Below are positions 41,718-48,899 of a DNA stretch of 59,366 nt, piece by piece. The stretch lies in contig JAHEZH010000011.1 in assembly GCA_023251155.1 (NCBI GenBank), positions 1 through 59,366 of the forward strand. Reading direction: 5' to 3'. The notes beneath the pieces were generated by a model that was given only the letters and a program-made list of their open reading frames with translations, did no database searches and had not been told where the DNA came from. The position numbers and the translations under genes were made by a program. Each line of letters opens with the position of its first letter. Within the stretch, counting starts at the first letter, position 1. The stretch comes from Flammeovirgaceae bacterium (GTDB taxonomy: Bacteria > Bacteroidota > Bacteroidia > Cytophagales > Cyclobacteriaceae).

Positions 41718-44486
41718 ATGAAGAACTTTTTATTCGCTGCACTTGCATTCGTTATATTAGGACCAGCTATTGCTCAACGTAAAGCCAGTCCCAAACAGAA
41801 AACAGTCATTGAGAAAGAAATCAATACTCCTAAGGACAATGAGGCACTTCAAAAAGAAACGCTGTTAAAACAGGAAGCTGCACTTCATAAAATTGATCAG
41901 CTCATTCAGTCGAACGAGACCGAGCAGGCACTGGCATTAATCCAAAATGAACTGACTAAAAATCCTTCATCCGGGTTGACGATCGTACTTGAAAATAAAA
42001 AATCCGAAATACTGATCACGCTTGGAAAACTAACCGAAGCCGAAACACTGCTTCTCGCGGTTAAGCAAAAAGATGCTTCTGAATTTTTACAGGCCATAAC
42101 ACTTACCAACCTGGGTAATTTGTATTTGAACAAAGGGCGAAATGATCTTGCCCTGGAATCACTGCAAAGTGCACTCACCAAATTTCAAAACACAGGCCAA
42201 TCCAATACAAAAGAGGCAGCACAATGTCTTGCGAATCTTGCTTTGGTGTACACCTATACCGGTAAATACAATCAGGCCAAAGACAATGGGTTGCTGGCCT
42301 TACAGATTCGTCAGCAATTGTTTGGTGAGAACAGTGAAGAGACAGCCGCATCCTACAATGATCTGGGGCTGGTGTACACCTCTGCCGATCCGGACAAAGC
42401 ACTGGAGTATTATGACAAGGCGCTGCCTATCTATGAGCGATTGCACGGTAACACGCATCCTAAAATAGCGATCGCCAACACCAACTCGGGAATCATCTAT
42501 CGCCAACTGGAACTGTATGGCGATGCCGTGAACAATTTTGAAACCGCATTGGCCATCTGGAAAAAAATCTATCCCGGCGGTCATCCCAATGAAGCCTTTG
42601 TTCTCTCCAATCTTGGACAGACGTATGTCAAGATGAAGAACGTAAAAGCAGCCGAAGAATACTTCCAGAAAGCATTGACGATCTATCAGGCAGCCTATGG
42701 AGCAAAACATCCGGAGATTGCCTCCACACTCAATCAGATCGGTACACTGAAGCTGACCGAAGGAAAGTACGATGAAGCCATTCAGGATTTCCAGAAAGCG
42801 ATCATCGCTAACGTGAACAATTTTAATAACACCAATACCGAAAAGAATCCTGCTATTGTCGATTTCTATAACGGATATGTATTGCTTTATTCCCTTCGCC
42901 TGAAAGCAGAGGCATTAGAGACACGCTATGGCGCCCGGTCTTTAAAGCTAAAAGACCTGGAATATGCCATGGCTTCACTCCACTCCTGCGATACCTTAAT
43001 CGACAACATTCGTCATCACAGCACAGACGAAAGTGATAAGATTGCCCTGGGTGAGCAAGCCAATGAAGTATATGAAGACGGAGTGCGTATTGCGCAATCG
43101 ATGAGCGAAATAACCGTGAATAGTAATTACTATCGTGAAACCGCGTTCTATTTTGCGGAAAAAAGTAAATCGGCAGTACTGCAGGAAGCCATCGCGGATG
43201 CCAATGCAAAGTCCTTTGCCGGCATTCCCCAAGCATTGGTAGAAGAAGAAAAACGAATCAAGTTCTCGCTTACTTTTCTTACCCAGAAGCTGTCACAAAA
43301 ACCCGCCGCTGAGGAAGAAAAGTACCTGCGTGAATCAATCTTCAATCTCAATCGCGAATACAATGAGTTGATCAAAAAACTGGAGAACGAATTTCCAAAC
43401 TATTATAACCTGAAGTATAACCAGGCAGCCCCCACGATTGCGCATCTTCAAAAAGCACTTGATGCAAAAACGGCCATCGTCAGCTTCTTTATCTCCGAAA
43501 GTCATCACCGTATTTATCAATTTATCATTACCAGCAAGAAGTTCACGATCCGTAATCTCACGTTGCCTGATCAGTTTGATCGGCTGGTGAAAGGGTTCAG
43601 TAACAGTTTGTATTATTCGAACAGCAACATCTTCAATGATACCGGGACGCAGCTGAGCAAAATCCTTGCACCTCATCTTGCTTCGGGTATTGAGGAACTG
43701 ATTATTATTCCTTCCGGCAAATTGGGAACACTTCCTTTTGAAGCCCTTCCCTATCGCCGGCCAAAAGACAATGATTTTAATTCAGTGTATTACCTGTCAA
43801 GCCGTTATGCCATCAGTTATGAATTCTCAGCAGGATTGATCGCACAGAAATCACTGGAGCCCGCCGGTTCGGAATCCTCCACCATCTTTCTCTGTGCTCC
43901 GGTTCAGTTTCCTGAAAAAGATAATCTGAATGATTTGCCCGGCACGGAACAGGAAGTAGCCACCATCGCTGGTTTATTTACAGCCGCTGCCACCTCCGTT
44001 GTAAAACATGATGAAGCCAATGAGAGCCGTGTGAAATCCAACGATTTGAAAAATTTCAGCTACCTGCATTTTGCTACCCATGGGGTAGTCGATGAAAATG
44101 ATCCGGAACAGTCGCGCATTTTTCTCAATACCAACAATGAAGAAGACGGAAATCTGTTTGCCGGTGAAATCTATAACCTTGATCTCAATGCCAAACTCGC
44201 TGTACTATCGGCCTGCCAGACAGGGCTTGGAAAACTCTCGAAAGGGGAAGGGGTGATTGGACTATCACGGGCATTGATCTATGCCGGCTCACAAAACCTG
44301 ATCGTATCCTTCTGGAGTGTGGCCGATGAATCAACGGCCTTGCTCATGACTGATTTCTATAAATATCATTTACAGCAAAAGATGAGTTTTCGTAAGGCAC
44401 TTCAGCAATCCAAAATTAAGATGATGAAAGAAGGCAACTTCAGTGCGCCTTATTATTGGGCTCCTTTTGTGCTGATTGGAAATTGA
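41718..44486 (+). CDS. exported TPR-CHAT protein with intact protease dyad
   Basis: A 922-residue protein starting at ATG 41718, where a signal peptide begins (MKNFLFAALAFVILGPAIAQ); the frame is open to 41628 but that part overlaps the barrel gene. TPR repeats of the kinesin-light-chain type span about residues 90-400, a helical linker follows, and a CHAT domain occupies about 620-922. The caspase-like dyad is intact: His788 in FATHGVVDEND and Cys833 in SACQTGLG. CHAT domains are proteases of the separase/caspase clan. A signal peptide implies periplasmic or surface action, unlike cytoplasmic CHAT effectors in defence systems. It probably works with the barrel encoded 4 bases upstream. Confidence 0.85.
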   Translation: MKNFLFAALAFVILGPAIAQRKASPKQKTVIEKEINTPKDNEALQKETLLKQEAALHKIDQLIQSNETEQALALIQNELTKNPSSGLTIVLENKKSEILITLGKLTEAETLLLAVKQKDASEFLQAITLTNLGNLYLNKGRNDLALESLQSALTKFQNTGQSNTKEAAQCLANLALVYTYTGKYNQAKDNGLLALQIRQQLFGENSEETAASYNDLGLVYTSADPDKALEYYDKALPIYERLHGNTHPKIAIANTNSGIIYRQLELYGDAVNNFETALAIWKKIYPGGHPNEAFVLSNLGQTYVKMKNVKAAEEYFQKALTIYQAAYGAKHPEIASTLNQIGTLKLTEGKYDEAIQDFQKAIIANVNNFNNTNTEKNPAIVDFYNGYVLLYSLRLKAEALETRYGARSLKLKDLEYAMASLHSCDTLIDNIRHHSTDESDKIALGEQANEVYEDGVRIAQSMSEITVNSNYYRETAFYFAEKSKSAVLQEAIADANAKSFAGIPQALVEEEKRIKFSLTFLTQKLSQKPAAEEEKYLRESIFNLNREYNELIKKLENEFPNYYNLKYNQAAPTIAHLQKALDAKTAIVSFFISESHHRIYQFIITSKKFTIRNLTLPDQFDRLVKGFSNSLYYSNSNIFNDTGTQLSKILAPHLASGIEELIIIPSGKLGTLPFEALPYRRPKDNDFNSVYYLSSRYAISYEFSAGLIAQKSLEPAGSESSTIFLCAPVQFPEKDNLNDLPGTEQEVATIAGLFTAAATSVVKHDEANESRVKSNDLKNFSYLHFATHGVVDENDPEQSRIFLNTNNEEDGNLFAGEIYNLDLNAKLAVLSACQTGLGKLSKGEGVIGLSRALIYAGSQNLIVSFWSVADESTALLMTDFYKYHLQQKMSFRKALQQSKIKMMKEGNFSAPYYWAPFVLIGN

Positions 44487-44748
44487 GGAGGAAGAGAACC
44501 CGACACAGTCAGTAGTCGTGGTATGGGCCACAACTACTGATGTAATCAGGTACACAGTGATAACGCTATGGCAAAGCTTCTTACTGTGTTTTTGATATCC
44601 CAAAGTAGAAACATCGCTTTCAAATTTCCTATATCGTCAAAGTGGCAACACTTGTAAAAAGGAATAAAATGGCTTTTTTTGCATCAAAAACGCAGAAAAT
44701 GTTATTCCACAAAGAATCCACAGGTTATCCACACGCTGAAACAGAACT
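44487..44748. other. intergenic region with hairpins and a DnaA-box-like 9-mer
   Basis: TCAGTAGTCGTGG (44509-44521) pairs with CCACAACTACTGA (44528-44540) with one mismatch that becomes G-U on the minus strand. ACACAGT (44552-44558) and ACTGTGT (44583-44589) frame a longer loop and are followed by five T residues, a weak plus-strand terminator for the CHAT gene. TTATCCACA at 44725-44733 is a perfect DnaA-box 9-mer 15 bases before the pcm start; one box does not make an origin. Confidence 0.45.
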
Positions 44749-45396
44749 ATGATTGAGGACTCGTACAAACACCGTGGATTACGTAATCAGCTGGTCAAAA
44801 AAATGCGTTTAAAGGGCATTAAAGACGAGCGTGTGCTGGATGCAATCGGTAAAGTACCCCGCCACGTGTTCTTCAATACAGCCCTTCTGAGCCATGCTTA
44901 CGAAGACAAGGCATTTCCCATCGGGGAAGGCCAGACCATCTCCCAGCCGTTCACGGTTGCCTTCCAAAGTGAGAAGCTGGAGATCAAACCGGGTGACAAA
45001 GTACTGGAGATCGGCACCGGATCGGGTTACCAGGCCAGCGTACTGCTGGAGCTTGGCGCGAAAGTATTTACCATCGAATATAACCGGAAGCTTTACGATC
45101 ATACCAAAGACTTTTTGCCTACGCTGGGATACAAACCTATTTTCATTTACGGAGACGGATCGAAAGGATATCCTGCCCGCGCACCGTATGATAAAATCAT
45201 TGTTACAGCCGGTGCACCGGTCATACCGGTAGCGCTCACAGACCAGCTTAAGGAAGGAGGCATACTGATCATTCCGGTGGGTGATCGTACCAAACAAATG
45301 ATGATCAAAATCAAAAAAGAAAAAGGAAAACTGATCAGGGAAGAGTTCGACTATTTTGCGTTTGTGCCGTTGTTGGGTGACGATGGCTGGAAATAA
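44749..45396 (+). CDS. pcm: protein-L-isoaspartate O-methyltransferase
   Basis: A 215-residue PIMT. The SAM site VLEIGTGSGYQASVLLELGA, the motif GEGQTISQPFTVAFQ and APYDKIIVTAGAP are all diagnostic. It methylates isoaspartyl residues in damaged proteins so that they revert to aspartate. Single gene; its stop codon lies inside a minus-strand terminator. Confidence 0.94.
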   Translation: MIEDSYKHRGLRNQLVKKMRLKGIKDERVLDAIGKVPRHVFFNTALLSHAYEDKAFPIGEGQTISQPFTVAFQSEKLEIKPGDKVLEIGTGSGYQASVLLELGAKVFTIEYNRKLYDHTKDFLPTLGYKPIFIYGDGSKGYPARAPYDKIIVTAGAPVIPVALTDQLKEGGILIIPVGDRTKQMMIKIKKEKGKLIREEFDYFAFVPLLGDDGWK

Positions 45397-45426
45397 AAAA
45401 AGCTGCCGTTACCCCTAACGACAGCT
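45395..45426 (-). terminator. intrinsic terminator (minus strand) overlapping the pcm stop
   Basis: On the minus strand AGCTGTCGTTA pairs with TAACGGCAGCT (11 bp with one G-U) around GGGG, then a T-rich run. On the plus strand the same pair is a C-A mismatch with no T run after it. It probably ends the transcript of the small membrane protein at 45572, 145 bases upstream. Confidence 0.75.
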
Positions 45427-45571
45427 CCAACATGGAATGACCTCACGTATGGAACCATTGATCACTCAATGGGATCCAATCCCCTCTACTTTTGCAAATG
45501 CACTTTATCTTTACACTTGCACCTGTCATTCCAGTTTAACCCCAAAAACAAACTCCACTTATTCTATACTT

Positions 45572-45733
45572 CTATTTCTTCATCCAGTCCTCTTTGGCTT
45601 CATCCGTGGCCGTATTGCCGAACTTCTCTGCTGAATCTACCCTTGGAAACAAGTACCGCGACAATAGAACAGCGGCCACTACAAACACAATGAACACCAT
45701 CACTACCGCCAGTCCTATTATCACGAATTCCAT
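45572..45733 (-). CDS. 53-residue single-pass membrane protein
   Basis: A small frame with convincing protein character. Starting at ATG 45733, it has a long hydrophobic N-terminal helix (about residues 3-24), then RYLFPRVDSAEKFGN and an acidic/Trp tail ending EDWMKK. It resembles the 82-residue protein encoded 360 bases upstream in plan and in the motif just after the membrane helix (RYLFPRVDS versus KILFPKLEE). Small subunits of membrane complexes (for example cytochrome-oxidase assembly or decarboxylase gamma types) have this shape, but I cannot name a family. Its own minus-strand terminator follows. Confidence 0.6.
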   Translation of the reverse strand: MEFVIIGLAVVMVFIVFVVAAVLLSRYLFPRVDSAEKFGNTATDEAKEDWMKK

Positions 45734-46091
45734 CAGTCATTTTGATTACAATGATTGAGTAGAGAATGCCGTGCCGCAGCCGATAGATTTTACGAAGACG
45801 GTGAATTCAGCGTGTTTAAAGGGAAACCCAAGTACCTGATCCATTATCTATCTCCCATTTTCGGATAGATAAACCAAAACAGGGAATCGCCATGGCTGCC
45901 CTTGATGTAGAATTAAAAAGGGCTGTCACTAAAAGGCGAAAGTGACAGCCCCGAATTGAAGTGATTTAATTATTGAATATGCCAGCCTCTACTCTGACTC
46001 ATTCAATGTCCTACTCACCGGTTTCCGAAAATGATTCGTTCATCTTCGCCCACGTCACTTCAAAGTCTTTATAAAAAAAGAATGATCTTCG
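45734..46091. other. intergenic region between two small membrane-protein genes
   Basis: It contains a minus-strand terminator (45912-45951) and an AT-rich inverted repeat (TATCTATC at 45845-45852 with GATAGATA at 45864-45871). The inverted repeat could be an operator for the 53-residue protein gene, about 110 bases upstream of its start. I see no further gene. Confidence 0.4.
45912..45951 (-). terminator. intrinsic terminator (minus strand)
   Basis: GGGCTGTCACT (minus-strand complement of 45941-45951) pairs perfectly with AGTGACAGCCC (complement of 45920-45930) around a ten-base loop, followed by TTTTTAATT on the minus strand. It ends the transcript of the 82-residue protein. Confidence 0.8.
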
Positions 46092-46340
46092 TTAATTAGC
46101 GGAATTGCTAATCGGATAGGAAATCTTCCGATATCTCTTTTCAGTGAAACGTTTGATTCGCTGAGGAACATTCATGCTCAGGCCAGTCAATCGTCGTAAC
46201 TGACGCCAGTGCAAACGGGCTGGCGTAGCACTACCGTCTTCTTCCAGTTTAGGAAACAATATTTTTACCAGAAGGTAAGACAAACCGAGGAAAACAGTAT
46301 ACGCTCCCACGATGTATACAAAGATCAATAAAATGTCCAT
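46092..46340 (-). CDS. 82-residue single-pass membrane protein
   Basis: An N-terminal hydrophobic helix (about residues 3-27; LLIFVYIVGAYTVFLGLSYL) is followed by VKILFPKLEED and a basic C-terminal half (RRLTGLSMNVPQRIKRF) likely to lie in the cytoplasm. It shares the helix-LFP(K/R) plan with the 53-residue protein downstream. Function unknown. A long imperfect palindrome lies just upstream of its start, and a terminator follows 140 bases after its stop. Confidence 0.6.
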   Translation of the reverse strand: MDILLIFVYIVGAYTVFLGLSYLLVKILFPKLEEDGSATPARLHWRQLRRLTGLSMNVPQRIKRFTEKRYRKISYPISNSAN

Positions 46341-46345
46341 GGCTA

Positions 46346-46377
46346 TAGTTGTTTTTCTATCCTATAGAAAAAACTAC
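46346..46377. promoter_or_regulatory. imperfect palindrome before the 82-residue protein gene
   Basis: TTTTTCTAT (46352-46360) and ATAGAAAAA (46364-46372) are perfect arms around three bases. The dyad extends outward with small offsets to TAGTT and AACTA. It lies 11 bases upstream of the start codon, where a repressor operator or a 5' leader hairpin would be expected. Confidence 0.45.
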
Positions 46378-46490
46378 GCCAGAGTGTTTTTATGGCGTTT
46401 ACAGCCAAATCAGAAGTGTATTACCCATTATTTTGAGGAGATAATACCCATCTGCTGCAAAAAATTCCTCAGCTGAAGTGATCCTTTCAA

Positions 46491-47786
46491 TCAGAACTGA
46501 AGCAGAAACGATTTGAGTTGACCAAACTCGTTACTCATAGCAATCGTTTTCTTCTCCTTGGAAAGGAATGCATTCAACTTATCGGGCAACGGTAGCTCCT
46601 GCGCCAATACTTCTTCCACCACCTCTTTAAACTTACCCGGATGTGCGGTCTCCAGAAATATGCCGGTAACTTGGGTGTTTGTTTGCTGATACTTCTTCAA
46701 GCCCAAATAGCCCACCGCACCATGCGGATCTAGAATGTAATTATCATTCTTCAATACATTAACCATGGCCGTTTTTGTTTCTTCATCCGTAAAGTGATAG
46801 CCTGTAATATCTTTTTGCATTAGGGGTAAATCGGAATGAAACAAATCAAGCATGCGTGCAAAGTTGCTGGGATTACCCACGTCCATCGCATTGCTGATGG
46901 TTTGCTTTGACGATCGTGGGGCAAATGTCCCCGAGCTTAAATACTCCGGCACGATATCATTGGCATTCGTGGCTGCAATAAATTGTTTTACCGGAAGTCC
47001 AAGTCGCTTGGCGATCAAGCCCGCAGTGAGGTTTCCAAAATTTCCGCAGGGCACAGCAAACACGACGTCCTTCGCATCGGCACCCAGTTGCGCAAAAGCG
47101 CGGAAGTAGTAAAACATCTGCGGAATAAGTCGCGCCATGTTGATGGAGTTCGCTGACGTCAAAAACAGTTTTGCTCTCAGCGCTGCATCCAGAAAAGCTT
47201 CCTTCACCATACGCTGACAATCATCAAACGTACCCTCTATTTCCAGTGCGGTAATGTTTCCCCCCAGTGTAGTGAACTGCTTCTCCTGTATCTCACTTAC
47301 TTTGCCGGATGGATAAAGAACCACTACTCTTGTTCCGGGCACATTTAAAAATCCGTTGGCTACCGCACTACCCGTATCCCCTGAAGTAGCTACCAGTATG
47401 GTCACTTCTTTGTCTTGTTGCCTGGCATAATAGCCGAGCAATCCTGCAAGGAAACGCGCTCCAAAATCTTTGAAGGCCAGTGTTGGTCCATGAAATAATT
47501 CCAGTGAATAGCAGTCACCTACTTTTACCAACGGAGCTTCAAATGTAATGGTCTGATCAATGATCTTCTTCAACGCTTCATCAGGAATATCGCCTCCGAT
47601 CAGGTGACGAGCTACTTCATACGATAGCTGGGGGAAAGATTTACGATGCAGATCGCGAAAGAACGGATCGGCCAAAGGAGAAATATGCTCCGGCATATAC
47701 AACCCGTTATCCGGTGCCAGCCCTTGCAGTACCGCTTCCTTCAAACTTACTCTTGTCTCTTTATTATTTGTGCTGTAAAATTCCAT
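46491..47786 (-). CDS. thrC: threonine synthase
   Basis: A 431-residue PLP enzyme: N-terminal MEFYSTNNKETRVSLKEA, the PLP-lysine segment GPTLAFKDFGARFLAG, the phosphate-binding VATSGDTGSAVANGF and the substrate-loop VPCGNFGNLTAGLIA. It converts O-phospho-L-homoserine to threonine, the last pathway step. It is third in the order thrA-thrB-thrC, with a 183-base gap after thrB that holds a palindrome. Confidence 0.95.
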   Translation of the reverse strand: MEFYSTNNKETRVSLKEAVLQGLAPDNGLYMPEHISPLADPFFRDLHRKSFPQLSYEVARHLIGGDIPDEALKKIIDQTITFEAPLVKVGDCYSLELFHGPTLAFKDFGARFLAGLLGYYARQQDKEVTILVATSGDTGSAVANGFLNVPGTRVVVLYPSGKVSEIQEKQFTTLGGNITALEIEGTFDDCQRMVKEAFLDAALRAKLFLTSANSINMARLIPQMFYYFRAFAQLGADAKDVVFAVPCGNFGNLTAGLIAKRLGLPVKQFIAATNANDIVPEYLSSGTFAPRSSKQTISNAMDVGNPSNFARMLDLFHSDLPLMQKDITGYHFTDEETKTAMVNVLKNDNYILDPHGAVGYLGLKKYQQTNTQVTGIFLETAHPGKFKEVVEEVLAQELPLPDKLNAFLSKEKKTIAMSNEFGQLKSFLLQF

Positions 47787-47969
47787 ATTCTATTCATCAT
47801 CTTAATTACATTACCTCTTTATCCCTTACTCCCTATACCTCGGTCGGTGTCCTCGCCGACCGAAACAATAAACGGATTGGCGGTCTGTGAAAACACTGAT
47901 GGCTACCATTTTTACGATCAATGAGGAGGATTACTTCAATTCATTATTTCGTCAATTGTAATTCGTCAT
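47787..47969. repeat. thrB-thrC intercistronic region with GC-rich palindrome
   Basis: TCGGTCGG (47840-47847) and CCGACCGA (47856-47863) form an 8-bp GC-rich stem with an eight-base loop in an otherwise AT-rich gap. There is no T run, so it is not a standard terminator. It may be a dispersed REP-like element or an RNA-processing site that sets thrC level relative to thrAB. Confidence 0.45.
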
Positions 47970-48899
47970 TCAACCGATAATCTTCGCTCCATCTAAATTA
48001 ATCTGTGACACATGGCTATCGCTGTTCAGGTTGTTTTTAGCAAAGTGCGCCTTCAACACCTGTCCTACTTTTTCAGCCGTATGCTGATCTTTACTCAATG
48101 CAAACATCGTAGGTCCGGAACCTGATATTCCACACCCCAGTGCACCGGCTTCTTTGCATAAGTTTCTCACCTGATCAAAGCCGGGGATGAATAAGGATCG
48201 AATCGGCTCTGCAATCACATCCTGCAATGAGCGACCTATCAATTCATAATCTTCACTCATTAGCCCTACCATCAGCCCTGCCGTATTGCCATTTTGTGTG
48301 ATCGCGTCTTTCAACGAAATCGTTGGTTTCAATACTTTGCGTGAGTCTTCGGTTTTCAATTCCAGGTGCGGATGTGCCAGCGTGCAAAACAATTTTGCTT
48401 TGATGGGCACTTTAATTACGTCCAAAGGAGCATAACCGCGCACCAGCACAAATCCACCCAGCAATGAAGGAGCCACATTATCCGCGTGAGCCGATCCACA
48501 GGCAATACGCTCGGATTCCATCGCATGAACGATCAGTTCGCTACGCGACAGCCGGTCATCAAATAAGGCATTGATCGCCACCAAAGCGGCAGCCGCACTG
48601 GCCGCACTTGATCCCATACCACTTCCCAGTGGAAGTTTCTTTATCAGTTCAATCGCTACTCCCGTTGATTCCTGGATCGCATTGAGGTACGATTGCACCG
48701 CTACACTCGCGGTATTCTTACCTGCCTCCAACGGAAGTCTTCCTCCATCACCGGTGATGCTTTTCATGGTAACACCTGGCGTATCGGTGAGTGTCAATAC
48801 CACCTCATCGCAGGGGGCATCTACTGCAAAACCAAGAATATCAAAACCACAACACACGTTGGCTACTGTAGCCGGTGCTGCCACTTTTACTTTTTTCAT
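47970..48899 (-). CDS. thrB: homoserine kinase
   Basis: A 309-residue GHMP kinase: ATVANVCCGFDILGFAVD at the N terminus, the ATP-binding LPLGSGMGSSAASAAAA and the C-terminal GCGISGSGPTMFAL. It phosphorylates homoserine using ATP. Its start overlaps the thrA stop by four bases (ATGA equivalent), so translation is coupled. Confidence 0.95.
   Translation of the reverse strand: MKKVKVAAPATVANVCCGFDILGFAVDAPCDEVVLTLTDTPGVTMKSITGDGGRLPLEAGKNTASVAVQSYLNAIQESTGVAIELIKKLPLGSGMGSSAASAAAALVAINALFDDRLSRSELIVHAMESERIACGSAHADNVAPSLLGGFVLVRGYAPLDVIKVPIKAKLFCTLAHPHLELKTEDSRKVLKPTISLKDAITQNGNTAGLMVGLMSEDYELIGRSLQDVIAEPIRSLFIPGFDQVRNLCKEAGALGCGISGSGPTMFALSKDQHTAEKVGQVLKAHFAKNNLNSDSHVSQINLDGAKIIG

Noticed and set aside
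44725-44733. Perfect DnaA-box 9-mer as a possible replication origin
   Set aside because: A single box, no cluster, no dnaA or other origin-linked genes, and no clear AT-rich unwinding region; chance occurrence is likely.
45437-45634. Plus-strand 65-codon frame after pcm
   Set aside because: It overlaps the convincing minus-strand 53-residue membrane protein and has no recognisable features, although TACTTTTG near 45487 could be a plus-strand -7 box.
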